63,876 nucleotides of DNA from positions 1 through 63,876 of the forward strand of contig JAENRP010000264.1 of assembly GCA_024741835.1 (NCBI GenBank), written 5' to 3'. This document shows positions 1 to 12,800 of this stretch, piece by piece; within the stretch, counting starts at the first letter, position 1, and each line of letters opens with the position of its first letter. This DNA comes from Diplocarpon mali. Its lineage: Eukaryota > Ascomycota > Leotiomycetes > Helotiales > Drepanopezizaceae. The translations under genes were made by a program, and so were the position numbers. A model generated the notes under the pieces. That model saw nothing but the letters and a program-made list of their open reading frames with translations, was not told where the DNA came from and did no database searches.

Positions 1-3000
1 ACTTCCTCCCTATTTAATACTTTTATAATACCCGCTATTTAATCATTTCGACTTTTCGATAGGAGGAGTGCCTTTAACTATTTAATTTATTTGATTTTAA
101 ACGCAATTCTATTTAAAACGGTAATAGCTTTTGATTCTAATCGAAATACTAGACTTAAAGACCTTTAACTCTTTCGAAAGAACTGGCAATAATAGTTCGA
201 CGATTTAGAGCTTTACTTTAAGAGTAAAGGCATCGAAATGGCGATTTAAAAGACACTTATTAAATACGCGAGAATAGCCCCTTATACTCCTTCTACCGAT
301 TCGTCTACTTCTATTTTAATAGCTAATATAACTGCTAAGGATTTGCCAGATATATTAAATAAGCTTAGCTTAAGAGCTTTAGTAGATAATAATTGAGAAT
401 CCTAAAGGCAGATTTTAAATATGGAAAAGGAGAAGGAGTATAGGTTGGCCTTAGCTAAATGTAAGCTTAAGATCAATAGAGGTTTAAGTAATAAAGATTG
501 AGATTTTATTTAAGTTTATAATAATGTAAAGATAAGATAGGATACTTTAAAGGTAAAATACTCTTAGATAATTGCCTTTAATATTTAATATCTACTATAG
601 TAGATCACTTTATTTTAGTATAAAAAAGATAAAGATAGTAAGGATATAGATATAAATATAGACTCTGCTTAGTCTATACTATATAAAGCGAAAAGGAGAG
701 TAAGAGCTGCAGATCTTAAGATAGCTATGACTTTTAGGGAAACTTAGCTTTTTAGTTTCCTACTTAATAGCCTCCCTTTTAAGTTCGCTATTGCGAAACA
801 ATCTCTTCTTATTTAACCTAACCTTAAGATCTATAAGAAGATCGACCTCCTTTAAACTATTAAGTAAGACCTTAAAGGACGCTTTAAATCGGCAAATGCT
901 GCGTTATAAGGTAATAATAAGCTTAAGAAGAGGAAGGAGCGTAGGACGAGCCCTTAAGCTTATCGGGGATGCTACTTTTATAATAGTACTTATAATATTA
1001 CTAATTGTAAAGTTAGAAGGCAATTAATCGATATAGTCGCTAGCTTTAATATTAAAAAGTAATTGAAGTAGAAGTTAAGAAGTAAAATGCCTTTATCTTA
1101 TTAAAGGCTGCAACTATTAAAGAAAGGCAAAGGAAAAGGCTATTTAGTTAAAACTTTAGTAGATACCTTTAATAATAATAGTAGGTTATTTGAACTTAAA
1201 TCCACTTTTGATAATTTAGATAATAATTATAATAAAGATGCCTATATCTTAAAAGCCGATCTTTATAAGATTCTTAAATCTAACTAGTATAATAATACTA
1301 GTTGTATAGTATATATAATTGATAAACCTTACCTATTTAAAGGCCCGCTTATTAAAATAAAAAGGCGCTTTATTAAGGTTAGTAGTAGAAGGTTATATAT
1401 AGACTTGATAGGTATAGTAGAGATAAATGTTATTAGTATTTCTTTCCTTTTGTAAAATGTTCTCTTTATACTTAGCTTAGGTATTAATCTTTTATTTAGC
1501 TATAAGATCTATATAGAGTTGAATTATATAAGAGTTTTTAATAATCAATTTATATAATTTATAAATAACAATTATAAAGTGATCTTTAAGGCTAAAATCA
1601 AAGATGGACTTTATATTATTTTAAAGGTAATATTATAGAAATTAACTCCTAGGCCAGACCTATAAGTAGATTCCTTTAAGGAAAGTACACTCTTTGCCCT
1701 AATATAATTAAGCGAGGATAGGGAAAATAGATGGACTCTTAAGCTGGGATTATAAGTAAAATTCGCGAAAATAACTCTTAAGCCAGGACTATAGGTAGAT
1801 TGCAAGGTGTCCTCGAAGATGACTCCTAAGCTGGGACCGCGAGTGAAATTCGCGAATTCGTTAGAAGCGACTCTTAAGCTAGGACCGCAAGTAGATCTTG
1901 CAGTTTTACTAAAAACGACTCTTAAGCCAGGCTTGCAACTGGAAAATAGCAAAACCTTAAACTGCTATTACTAGTCCTTTTTAGCCGCTGATAATAAAGT
2001 ATTAACTAATAATAGGCTACTAAAGCTATTAGAAGCTAAAAGCCTATTAAGGTATTAGCTAATATATAGAAGATTTGCGCATTTAAGGCTAGAGAAATTA
2101 AAGGGCCTATATAAGGTCTTAATCCTAAAATAGAAGATCTAAGTACTAAAGGATCGCCTAGTATGCCGAATTTGCAAGCTAATAAAACTTTAAAATCAAA
2201 TGCGAATTAAGCTTAGTTTATAGAAAGATTCGATACTAGCGCTAATATCTATTAATACTACTAGACTATTTATAACCTTAATTAGAGGAAATAATTGGTT
2301 TTCTTAAATAGTAAATAACTCTACTTAGTAAATATAGACTATTTGCGCTAGGACTAAATCTAAGCTTATAGAAAAGTTGGAAACTTAGAAAGTAATAAAG
2401 GAACGCTAGACCTACTTAAAGCTAATAGCTATTAGGTCTAATAACGCATTAGAGATTAAGGTAAAGTTTGATAAATAGGTAAAATAAGGAGTTTGCTATA
2501 AACTAATTATAATATATAAAGGTTCTTATTAGAATAGTATTACTAAGCGAAGCATCTAATAAGTAAAGACTAATTATCGCACTTTATTATAAGATGCTAA
2601 CCTGCTACTAGAATTCTAAGACCTTGCGATTAAGGCAGATATATACCTGCGAAATAGAATAGGTAGTGGACTAATAGTTAATAGCACTTAAATATTACTA
2701 TATAAGGCATATTTCGGATAGAAACTAAGCCTGGACTATATCTGCGTCTTTAGAAGCATCTGCTACTCTTATATTAGCCTGAAGTCCTAGCCTATAGGTA
2801 TAAAAAGTAAGAAGCTAATAGATTAAGGTAAAGAGTATATATTTATTAGGTATATTAAATAGATAATAAAGCAATAGATAGTATATGCGCTAGACCTAGG
2901 GCGAGTAATTATATCCTTAATAGTTGAGTTTGATAAATCTTAAAATAAAGGGAAGCTATCCTTAAAGCTTTATATACTTAGAGATTCGCAAGGTATACTA

Positions 3001-3684
3001 CTTGATAGTAATACTATTAAGCTGAACTAATAACTCCTCTCTTTAAGCTTAGGTATATTAAGCGCACCTGTTAATCAACGACCTACTAGTCGCCTAAAGG
3101 CTAAATAAACTATTCTTATTATCTGCGAATTGCTTAAAGTATAAAATAACTTTAATATTATTATCTTTTTAATTAAAGCACTTATAATAAAGGATGTTCT
3201 TAAAATAGGTATAAGTAATAATAAGCTTCTACTATTAGAAAGCGGTTCCTTAGATAATAAGCCTATAGAACCTATAGCCGAACCTACGCCTTTGAAAAGG
3301 AATAGAGACCTAGAACTAGAAGATACCTTAGACGAACGCAAGTCTAAGTATATCTAGGCTATAATAGTATATAGGATCTATAAGCTTGAACTTTAATAGA
3401 GCTTTGATAAAGATAATGCGTTCTTAGCCGCTAGGAGGATAATGAAAATCTCTCTTTTAAAGATGTATAATAAAGCTATTAATAACCTAGAGAATAGAGC
3501 AGTATAGAATAAGGCAATCTAAGAGGAGATAAGCTCTCTTATTGCAAATGGCATATAGATAAAGGAACTAATGCTAAAGGATATAAACCTAGTATTAATA
3601 AAGTAGGTCTTTATAATTAAGATATATGCAAATAGGACCTTAGAATGTTATAAGGCAAGGCTTATAGCTAAGGGCTTCTCCTAA
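1..3684 (+). mobile_element. Copia-1 copy #1, left part (gag to start of RT)
   Basis: This is the left part of a Ty1/Copia retrotransposon. Its 5' LTR and leader lie outside the window, because base 1 aligns with about base 44,042 of the complete copy #3. Going right it holds a decayed gag, a Copia protease region (about 1,300-1,560), a palindrome-rich linker (1,645-1,941), the GAG-pre-integrase HHCC region (about 2,050-2,210), the integrase core (from about 2,240) and the start of RT at the right end. Nearly all CAG and CAA codons read TAG and TAA, which is RIP damage. It stops within a motif coding KGFSQQY, where Gypsy-B inserted; the same sentence resumes at 34,196 after a 4-bp duplication, CTAA (3,681-3,684 and 34,196-34,199). 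The small open frame at 791-1,027 lies inside gag in a different frame and is not a gene. Confidence 0.93.
1645..1941 (+). repeat. Codon-phased palindrome array in Copia-1 #1 (6 units)
   Basis: Six copies of a GC-rich imperfect palindrome (ACTC-x-x-AGGCC-GGAC-xx-GAGT type) begin at 1,645, 1,735, 1,774, 1,822, 1,870 and 1,918. The spacings are 90, 39, 48, 48 and 48 bp, all multiples of three. The array sits in the pol polyprotein between the protease-like region and the GAG-pre-integrase domain. The + frame reads repeated T-x-R-x-G-x-R/Q-V peptides. The minus-strand frame is also open here (1,611-1,952), which is a by-product of the palindromes and not a separate gene. Copies #3 and #2 carry 8 and 10 units. 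Confidence 0.9.
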
Positions 3685-3845
3685 TATAAAACAGAGGGGG
3701 GACAATACAAGAATAGGCCTAAGGGAAGACCCAAAAACCAGAGGAGGAAGCACCATAAGCAGGCTCTCTTAGACAAGATATTAGGAACAAGTCCTAAGTA
3801 TAGGGTATATTTAGTACTTATAGCAACGCGCGCTATCTTTATATA
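3685..3845 (-). repeat. Gypsy-B 3' LTR, outer piece
   Basis: These 161 bp match the first 161 bp of the intact right LTR (33,950-34,110). The match then resumes at 18,587-18,671 after the Gypsy-A insertion, giving 246 bp in total, the same as the right LTR. The junction shows a 5-bp duplication ATATA (3,841-3,845 and 18,582-18,586). Confidence 0.93.
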
Positions 3846-4105
3846 TGTCACGACTTGCTCTCGAGCGTACAGAAGGCGAGAATCGAATGACGCTGACTGT
3901 ATTACCTCGAGAGGTACGCTATGTAATTAAGAAGAAAAGATGAAGAAGAAGAGAGAGTCTCTAGTAGAGCTCCTTTAGAATAAGTACAAGTGCTTCGCTA
4001 GCATGCACGTAATCTAGCCACCTCGCTACCTTAGCGTTAGCGTACACCTGACTTCGATACGTAATATAACCGTTTATATAATATGCATATGATATAGCTA
4101 TAATA
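3846..4105 (-). repeat. Gypsy-A 3' LTR
   Basis: This 260-bp LTR pairs with 18,322-18,581. Its left (outer) half is nearly free of RIP-type changes, while its right half is heavily altered (for example GATATAGCTATAATA where the partner has GATGCGGCCGTAATA). The adjoining C-rich run at 4,106-4,117 is the complement of the polypurine tract. Confidence 0.92.
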
Positions 4106-4119
4106 CTACCTCCCCCCTT

Positions 4120-7100
4120 TGAAAAACTGCGCTTGCGCAGTTGTATCTATAGGCGTATTGTCCTTTAGGTCCCTATAATCGTCAACTCTATTATTATATG
4201 ACTTAAGCTAGCTTGATAGCGCCCTTAGTGGCCCTTTAGCTTAAACGTTTTTTAAATGGAAATCTCGAATAGCATACGGCGCCATTATAGCGTTAGAGCA
4301 TAGGTACTATTCGAGGTCTTTATCAGCTCCTTTCTACTTAATCTAATATTCGAGCTTCTAAGCTTGAATACAAGATCCAATTATTGCTTTTATCTCCTAC
4401 TCCTTCTGTTTTAGTAGTACTTTAATTAGGGTAAGAGGTTCCCGAACTTGTCCTAGTAGGGGGTTAGGAATATATTTATACAATAAGTGCAAGTAGAAAA
4501 TAGGGTAGATCGAATGGAGCAAATCGGGCAATTGTAGCTTCCAGCTTTCTCTTAGCTTTTCTAGTACTTTTACTAGGCTGTACCACTTATCGAAGAGCTT
4601 CTAGCTCGGCCGATCGAGCTTCCAGTTTTTAATACTAATTAGTATATCATCTCCTATAGTCTAATCAACTAGCTAGTAGTAAAGGTCTGCGAGCCGTTTT
4701 ATTTTAGCCTATTGTACTTAAAGAGATAATTGAGCGAATTGGACTACTTTTTAAGCTCTAATAGCTATATAGAGTGCTATTTTACAATTTACTCTCTCGG
4801 TTGCTATCTATAGAGGCTTTAGGTTAATTAAATTCTAAGAGGAGCGAGCTTTATAGCTGTTTAGCACTTGGAAAGGGGAAATTTGCCTTAGCGATTTATA
4901 AGGCAAGGTCAATTGGGCAATATCTATCAAAAGCAAGAGACGACTCTAATTATCTTAATAGTATAAGTAGAATAGTCTAAGGTATTATTTTAAGTATTAC
5001 TTTATAATCTTAGTTTAGCTATTGACATTAGGGTTATAGGCTATAGTTAGCTTGACCTTTATACTTAGTATCTAATAGAGTTCTTTCTAAAAGGTAGAAA
5101 CGAATTAGGCGCCTTTATCTAATAGAATCGAATTAGGCATATCGAAATGGCGTATCTAATGAATTAAAAACAACTTTGCAAGGCCTTTTGCGTTAACTAT
5201 CTTATAATATAGGATTAATACTGCCTTCTTTAATAATCGGTCTATTATTACTAGTGCAAAGTCGTAGCTGAGTTTATTAAGCAGAAGCTTTATAAAATCT
5301 ATTATTAAATATTAGTAAGCTCATTTGGGAATTAGCAAGGGTTATAGGAAACCAAGGGTCTTATTATAATAAGCTTTTATTCTCAAATAATAATAGTTTT
5401 AGATATAAGTGCTAACGTTACTACTAAGGCTTTTCTAATAGTATTTTCTTCCTACTAAAAGTCTTGTTTTCCTAATTTTAGTATATACGACGCAAGGTTG
5501 CTTATATATATAATAAATTAGGGCTATCTGCAGTTCGGGAGGTTGGGATAGTATAATAAGTCTACCTTAGAAGAAGAGTTTGCCTTAGCTAAGTTTGTAA
5601 TCAAGGCTATGGCTCTGCGCCTTGTCTTAGAACTTCTATAGCTTAAGGGAGGTCTTATTAGCTTAAATGACTTTATTAATAATATAGTAGTTTGCTATAT
5701 CATACTCGACCCTAGACGTTAGGTTAGTAAGTGCCTCTATTAGCGCGATTAGTATAATCGTTACTTATAGGCCAGGCTTAAGAGTGGAATTAATCTACGC
5801 TAAAGTTACCTATAGGCCAGGCTCAGGAGTGGAATTGCCTTTAATAGCAAGTACTTCTATAGAGAGCTTATTATTAAGTAAGAGCTGCTAGTGGCATAAA
5901 GCTCGTTTCCTAGCCTTAAGAGGGGTTAGCTCCTAGTCTTAATATAAGAGTATATTAGCCAGCGTATTCGTTATACCTATTTAATATATAATAAGGAAGT
6001 TAAAATTAGCAAAGAACTCCGCCTAGCGAGCCTGCTAAGCTATTAAGTCCTTAATTATTATAAAGTACTTAAGGGCTTTATGATCTATATATATATATAC
6101 TGTTTTCTAAGCCTTAAGTAGCTTTGCCTTATATTAGTAGAACAATTTAAAAATCGCTAGGAGCTTCTTATTATAAATAGGGTAATTCAGCTTAGTATTA
6201 TTTATAGTCTTTAAGAAGTACCCGATTAGGTAGTAGTTATTATCTTCCTAGAGCTAGGAGAGTATGCTAGCGACTACTCTATTAGAGGCGTCGGTCTTAA
6301 GCCTTATCTGCTTTTAAGGGTAATAGTAGCATAAGATTAAGGTCGTTTGAAGGCTTAAGTGCAAAGCTTTCTAAGCTTCCTTATAAGCGTTGTTAAAATC
6401 AAAAGGAACGTTTCTTATAAGAGCTATTAAAGGTCGGCAGATATAGCTATAGCCTTGAATAAACCTTTAGTAGAAATTACAGAACTTTAAAAAGCTCTAT
6501 ATACTGCGTATATTCTTAGCGTATTTCTACTCCTAAATAATTAAAACCTTATTAAGGTCTACCTTAATTTTATAAACTTTGATAATAAACCTTAAGAACC
6601 TAGTCTTAGTAACTCCGAACTCGCTTTTCTTAATATCTACTTATAAGCTATAGTATTAGAGAATTCCTAAGATCTTCTTAATATAAATCTTATAATTAAG
6701 GGAGTTTTCTAAATAGATTAGAATATTATTTAAATAGGTAAAGCAGAAATTATTAAGGTAATTAAGGAGAATATTATTAATAAACCTTTAAAAGGTAGCA
6801 GGCCTATTTATTAGCTCAAATAGTAAAACCTTATATTTATAAGTCCTATAATATATGCGAAAGGTAGTTAGGTCCTTTGCGTCAGCTAATATGCAAATAT
6901 AATAGAAGGCTTATTATATATCGATTTTTATAAAAATATAAGCTTTTAATATATATACTATTATCTTATTAATAAGTGGAATTAGGTAGGGGTCTTTCTT
7001 TATTAAAGCGTTTAGTTTCTAGTAATCGATATATAAATGTAAGGAGCTATTAGCTTTTCTAATAAAGAGGATTAGGGCTACTTAAAGGGAACTTAAAGCT

Positions 7101-8440
7101 TTAATAAATCCTTTATATAGGTTCTTAAGAATATAGCTCTTGACCTTTAAAAGCTATTTGTTAATAAGGCGGTAGAAGGGTTCAATTATTAAGTTATTCT
7201 CGCCTATTAGCTTAATTTTATAATCTACCCTTAGTCTGGGTTCCAGCAGCTAATTAAAGGCCTAGCGATTAAAGACGTTCTTGAACTTAGTATACTAAGG
7301 CAGGAGCTTCTAGTCTATTAGCTTATTATTGCTCTTATACTTAGCTTATAGCGCCGAACTAAGGCTAAGGGAGCTAATTTCAGCTTGCCTAATTGATTCT
7401 TAGCGATTGATTTCTTAATCTAAATTATAAATAGAGCTTATAAATATGAACTCTTTAGGCGCTAGTTCTTAAGTTTATATAGCTTATCTTACCTTAATTA
7501 TAAAGCGGTAGTAGAGGGCGCCGATTATTAAGGTTAAGATTAGGCTAATTTAGCAAGCTATCTTTAAAAGAGCGGTTCTCTTTATTAAAAGAGGGAGCAA
7601 AGGGTTTAGTACTTTTAGCAAGGCCTTTTTTATATAATTCAGATCTCTTTTTAAATCTTTAAAGAAACTGCTATCCTTAAGTCTATAAGAGGCCACTCGC
7701 AGGCTAGGACTAGGAATGGAATTCAAGTTTGCAGTTTTCACTTATAGGCCAGGACTAAGAGTAGGATTCGAGTTCTTGCTTACTAGTACTAAGAGCTAGG
7801 CTTAGGCCATTCTTAGGTCTTTATCCTTAGTATCTATTATAGCTGCTTAATAATCGATATCTTATTAAGCTATTAGGGATTTTATTAGCTATAAGAGATC
7901 GATTAGTATATATTAATTAAAGTAAGAGATAATAAGTATATCTTTAAGCTAAGAGATACTATTTTTTCCCTTTTTATAGGATTATTTAAAGTCATAGTGC
8001 TCTAGGAACTTCCTACTGATTAAAACGTTAGTAGCTCTTAAGCTTATAATTAAGAAAGGGAAGTTTATTTATCGCCTATTGATTATAAGGGTAAGTAAGA
8101 TAGTAAATTAAATAGTTTCTCCCTTAAGACTATTATAACTAATAGGGGTAATTGGTTTAAGCAGTTTAATAAACTTTACCCTAAGTCTTTAAAAGAGCTA
8201 GTATACTAAAGACATCTTAATAATACCGAAAATATTAGCTCTACTATTAATATAGGTAACTATTTTAATAAATGATCTATTTTAAGCTAGTTCTATAAGA
8301 ATTAAGAACTAGCGGCCGCCTATTAATAAGTAGGAATTAAAATCTAAGTCTTTTTATAAATTATAACCTATACTATAGTAGGAGTCTTTACTATAGCTTA
8401 GCAGTTTCCTAATAGTAGGTTGTTTTCTATCTTAACTTTA
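4120..8440 (-). pseudogene. Gypsy-A pol remnant (protease, RT, RNase H, integrase)
   Basis: The minus-strand translation gives a Ty3-type reverse transcriptase about 7,080-6,650, with recognisable runs such as LFIRKANSSL, LNALIKKDPY, RPATFQRFINNILLNYL and then YLNNILI at 6,716-6,736. In active enzymes the last motif is YLDDILI; both catalytic Asp codons here read AAT, as expected from RIP on the + strand. RNase H follows to about 6,000 and integrase occupies roughly 5,500-4,400. Palindromic mini-repeats sit inside at about 5,763, 5,808, 7,695 and 7,739. Numerous TAA and TAG codons close the frame, so it cannot be functional. Confidence 0.85.
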
Positions 8441-9600
8441 GCTATTATAAACTCACCTTACTTCTTTAGCTTAAGGCAGTCTATTGTATAATGATTAAAG
8501 GCTTTGCAGTTATAGCAGAGACCGGATAATAGCTTTAGGCTAGTAGACCTTTCTTAGTAGGCCGCTAGTAAAGGGGAACAAGTGCAAGGAGCTAAGGAAG
8601 TAGCTATAGCTATAGGTCTTTATAACTCCCTTTTTAATATGCTAAGGATACGGTCCTTTAAAAGGGAGAATGCAATAGTAGAAGCGACTTATTAAGCGTT
8701 ATAGGCTTCTTCTTATTTAATATTATAAGCTTTACAGTCTGCAATAGCTAAGAACTTATCTAAAGTAGTATAATTATTATTTATTTTATACTTCTCTACT
8801 TAAAGGTCGTTCTTTAAAACTAAGGAGACCTTTTTATAAATGTTATTAAACTAGTAAGACTGATCGATCTTACTAGCTATTATAAGGGTAATAAACTTAG
8901 ATCGGAACTTATTATATAATATTAAACTTATAATTAGCCTACTATATTTGAGCTTAGCGGACTAAATATAATTATAGTTAAAGAACCTTTAATCTAAGAC
9001 CTTAAGGATATTAGTAGTATATATAAACTTATTAATAAAGATAGAATCTATATATTATAAGATTAGGTTTTAAGCTTTACCTATTATATATTTAAAGTAG
9101 GTAGTAATATAGTCCTCTCTTAAAGTAAAGTTACTTAAGTACTTTTAAATAAATACCTTTATAGCTATCTTTTAAGCGTTATAGGTAATTTCGCCTTAGT
9201 GGTTGCTAAAATGGGTTTAAAGGTACTTAATTCGATAGGGGTCGACAGCTAGGATTAAAGGTCAGATAATTAAGAGGTAGTAGTCTAAGGGAGGTAGTAA
9301 GTCGGCGGTAAGGGACCGAGTGTTCTAAGGGCTAGCACTTAAGGAAAAAGGGGCAGTAGTATTATTTAAAAGAGCAGCGGCTATAGTAGCGCCAATGAGG
9401 TTTGCGATTTCAGCTTATTAAGTAGTTAAAAAGAGAGGGGCCGATATAGTAAGGGTAGATATCGGTTCTTCCTTAACTTCAATCGACAGAAGGGGAGTAT
9501 TTTAAGAATCCACTCGCGGTCTAGGACTAAGAGTAAAATCGGTACTAAAGGAGGTTTCTTCTTAAGTAGGCTTAAAAGAGGGAATATCTCTAGGACTAGG
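8441..9600 (-). pseudogene. Gypsy-A gag, C-terminal part with intact CCHC zinc knuckle
   Basis: This is the C-terminal two-thirds of Gag. The zinc knuckle at 8,476-8,517 reads CYNCKAFNHYTIDC, a perfect C-x2-C-x4-H-x4-C of the kind that binds genomic RNA in Gag nucleocapsids. It is one of the few motifs in the window to escape RIP. The frame runs on at the right end into the gag N-terminus at 17,191-17,327 once the Copia-2 element and one copy of its CTAGG duplication are left out. A palindromic mini-repeat lies at 9,512-9,535 and is read in frame. Several in-frame stops are present. Confidence 0.82.
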
Positions 9601-9798
9601 TGTCGTGCAGAATGGGCGGAGTCTCCACTTATTCTGGAGACCCTCTACGTGACTCCTGCTAAGTCATAGACTCTCCCTTTTCTTTCCGAAGTCTCTTTAC
9701 TATATATATACTAGATAATAATATAATCAATCATCTTCTCCTACTTCTGCGAGCCTCTTAAGCGACCTAATGAAGGCCCTCCAGCCGACCGCACTATA
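9601..9798 (+). repeat. Copia-2 (forward) 5' LTR
   Basis: This 198-bp LTR begins TGTCGTGCAG and is followed at once by GTTATAAGCCCT, the putative primer binding site. It is much less mutated than its partner at 16,993-17,190, which begins TATTATGTAAAATGGGC. Confidence 0.94.
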
Positions 9799-9810
9799 GT
9801 TATAAGCCCT
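9799..9810 (+). other. Copia-2 primer binding site (putative)
   Basis: GTTATAAGCCCT abuts the 5' LTR. The same block, GGTTATAAGCCC, abuts the 5' LTR of the unrelated Copia-1 family. Undoing one RIP change (TGAG to TAAG) gives GGTTATGAGCCC, the complement of GGGCTCATAACC, the anticodon arm of fungal initiator tRNA-Met. Copia-type elements such as Drosophila copia and yeast Ty5 prime from an internal half-tRNA of this kind. The tRNA sequence is from memory. Confidence 0.6.
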
Positions 9811-9824
9811 ATAAGCATTTTAAT

Positions 9825-12800
9825 ATGCTTTCTCTTTGTATACAACCGGCTAAAGGGCCCTTTGAGCTCCTGACCGACTTTTCGAGTATTTATAATAACT
9901 CAAAGGACCTTTATTTTCAATTAACAAATCTCTATTTTCCAATCGAACCTTATTTGCAAATTTCATTTATATATCTAACCTTTTTATTAGACTCTATTTA
10001 ATATATCTAACTCTTCGAGCATCTCTGAGCCTCGCCTTAATACTTCTACCTCCTAGGTAAAGTAGTTTAATAAATATATATTCTTTGCTAAGCTCTATAA
10101 TATCACTATTTTTACCGATCTAAGACTCCTATTTAAGTCAATTATAAAGACTGAGCCTTAAGCTCCCTTTATATAGGAGTTTAAGGAATTGGAAACGGCT
10201 AACCTCTGCGTAGCATACGCAAGGTTATATAAAGAGTATATAGCGACTCTATCCGAATAGATTTACGCCTGCTTTCCCTTAGGAGACCTATTAAAGGCTC
10301 CTCCTCTATAGGCTTTATATAAGGATATTAAGGATGAATATAAAATCCTAATAAAGGAGCACCACATTTATAAGAAGACTTAAAAGACTTAACGCAAATA
10401 CTATAAACTACTCTTAGAATAGGTCTTTAAGACTATCGATAGAACGCTCTTAGCTTCTGCAATAGCTTAAGTATAAATCTAAGCTAAGAAGCTCTCCTCC
10501 TTAATACCTAATAGAGATACTCCTATAACTGGAACTACTGCTAACGACCTGCATTCCATTTTAGTAAACTAGCAACTCTTACTCCAAGGCCTAGTATCTA
10601 TTTTAAAGCGTGATATTACGCCTTCTAATAAGGCTATTTAGTCTTAGATAAGGCTCTAGTATTGCGATATACTATGCCAAGGCAAGACTAAGAGAACTAA
10701 TACTTAGCAGTAGATCTAAGAGTAGTAAGAGGCATACTGCCTAATAGAATAATATAATCTCCTTAAAATTAAAAGGAGATTAGGAGTTATTGATTTTTTA
10801 AACTTAGTTATAGTAAAGATTAATCTAAGTTAGGCGACTCGCCTAAAGGAGGAAATTATTACTAATAAGCAAATAGGAACCCTATATAAGCATAACTTAA
10901 TATAGCTGAGCCGCGCCTTAATAGGCATTAAATCTAATAGAGCGATCGATAATAAAGGGCTAGCAGTTTTTGCTATTCGGAAGTCTCTCTTAGATGCTGA
11001 AACCCCTTCGCAGGCTCTAGCGAGCAGCTCCCGAAATCGCTCTATAAGCTCTAAAAGGGAGATCAGGCCTAAGTGCCCTTATAAAGGCTTTAAAAATCAC
11101 TATTAAAAGCCCTAGGACTATCGGAAACTGTTGTATATTATAGATAGGCGCAAGGAAAATATAAAGGTTCTCCCTTTATAAGAGAAGGTCCTACGAATAC
11201 AAAAGGCGTTAAACGCAGGAGACTAGTTCAAGGGTCTTTAAGTATAGCTTAAGGAGAATGATATTACAGTAATAGCAATTGATAAATTCAAAGGAAAGGC
11301 TTTAGCCTCTAAGGAGGATAGTTTAAGCGATAAAAGGGAGAACTTACCAGTCTTTATAGTAATAGATCCCTTTGCCTTCGACGCTTTTAAAGAATCATTT
11401 AATATCTACTACCTCTTTAAGCTAGAACGCCACCTGCTCTCCTTAAGTACGCTCCTTAACAATTGCGCAGCTACTTATATTATTAATTCAAAGGATTTAC
11501 TTATCGCAGGCACCTTCAAGCCTTCTAGCGACTTGCAGCAATATATTAAAGCAGGTACCTTAAGACTCCTAATCATTAGGAGAGGTAATAGATATATAGC
11601 AGACTCTTTTCTATAGTATAATAGCTCTCCTATAGGGATAATACTTTATAATATTGCTATTATAAAGGAGTTTACTACTAATATCATCTCAGAGAGGCTC
11701 CTTATAAATAAGGGTTTTTAGTACTTTAGAGTAGACCTTACTTTGCGCTTTAGGAGTATTAGAGATTCTATAAAGTAAGCTTAATTAAAGCGTTGCTATA
11801 ATCTTGTTTTCTTTAAATATAAGCCTATTAACTATTTAGATCTCTTAAATATGCTTTAATATGACTTCTCTACCTTAATAGCATTTCTTATAGCTAAGAT
11901 AACGCTCTATAATAAGTTCTAGTCTAGCTATGCACCTATTAAGGTGCGGGATAACGATGTATATACTTAGCACCTTTGCGCTGGCCACCTAGGCGCAGAG
12001 GCTCTCTAAGCGCTAATCAAGTGCGCTAGGGGAGTAAAGATTAGGGGAATATAAAGGCTAGAGTGCCCTATATATATAGTAGCGTCTGCTAGGCAAGTTA
12101 TTTCTTATACTACCTTTAAAAACCGATCTTTAAAGCCCTTCTTTAAGATCTCTTAGGATCTCTTTAACTTTTCAAACAACTTATACAATAGTTGCTTATA
12201 GGTTCTTTTAATTAAGGATAAGTATAGTAGTATACTTTAGATATTCCTATTAAGATCAAAGGGCAGAGATATGGTTATAAAGGTCCTCTAGGCCTTTAAA
12301 GCATAAGTGAAACGCTAATATAGGCTTTCTATTTGCAAAATTAGGCAAGATAATGATACTTTAGTAATCTTCCTAAGGGAAGACTCTCTTATAAAGTACT
12401 AAAGATAGGTAAAAGAGGAGGGAATCGATTTAGAGCTTACTCCTACTTATATATACTAACCAAATAGAGGCGTAGAGCGAGTAGGAAGGGAGTTAATTAA
12501 ACGCTCTATTAAAATAAGGATCTACGCCAGGCTTCTAGCAAGCCTTTGGCCAAAGGTTGTAAAGGCTGCTATATACCTTTATAATATCTCCTTACTCACT
12601 AGGAAGAAGATGATCTTACTAAGCGAGGCTCTCTATAGTTAGTTTAAGTAGTATTTTCGATTCTATAAGCCGCTGCTTATTAAGCAGATAACAGCAAGCT
12701 TAAAGCCTAACTAAAGTCGCGTTTATATATATAGCGCTTGCATATACCCTTTAATTAAAGAGAAGGAGGCAGAGAGGGACTGCCGAACCTTTAAAATTAA

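Noticed and set aside
791..1027. 78-residue open frame, repeated at 44,834-45,070
   Set aside because: It lies inside Copia-1 gag in a frame different from the conserved gag-pol frame; its recurrence only reflects TE copies.
1611..1952. Minus-strand open frames over the palindrome arrays (also 45,654-46,082) as repeat proteins
   Set aside because: Palindromic units are open on both strands. The flanking protease and GAG-pre-integrase domains are on the + strand, so the minus frame is a shadow.
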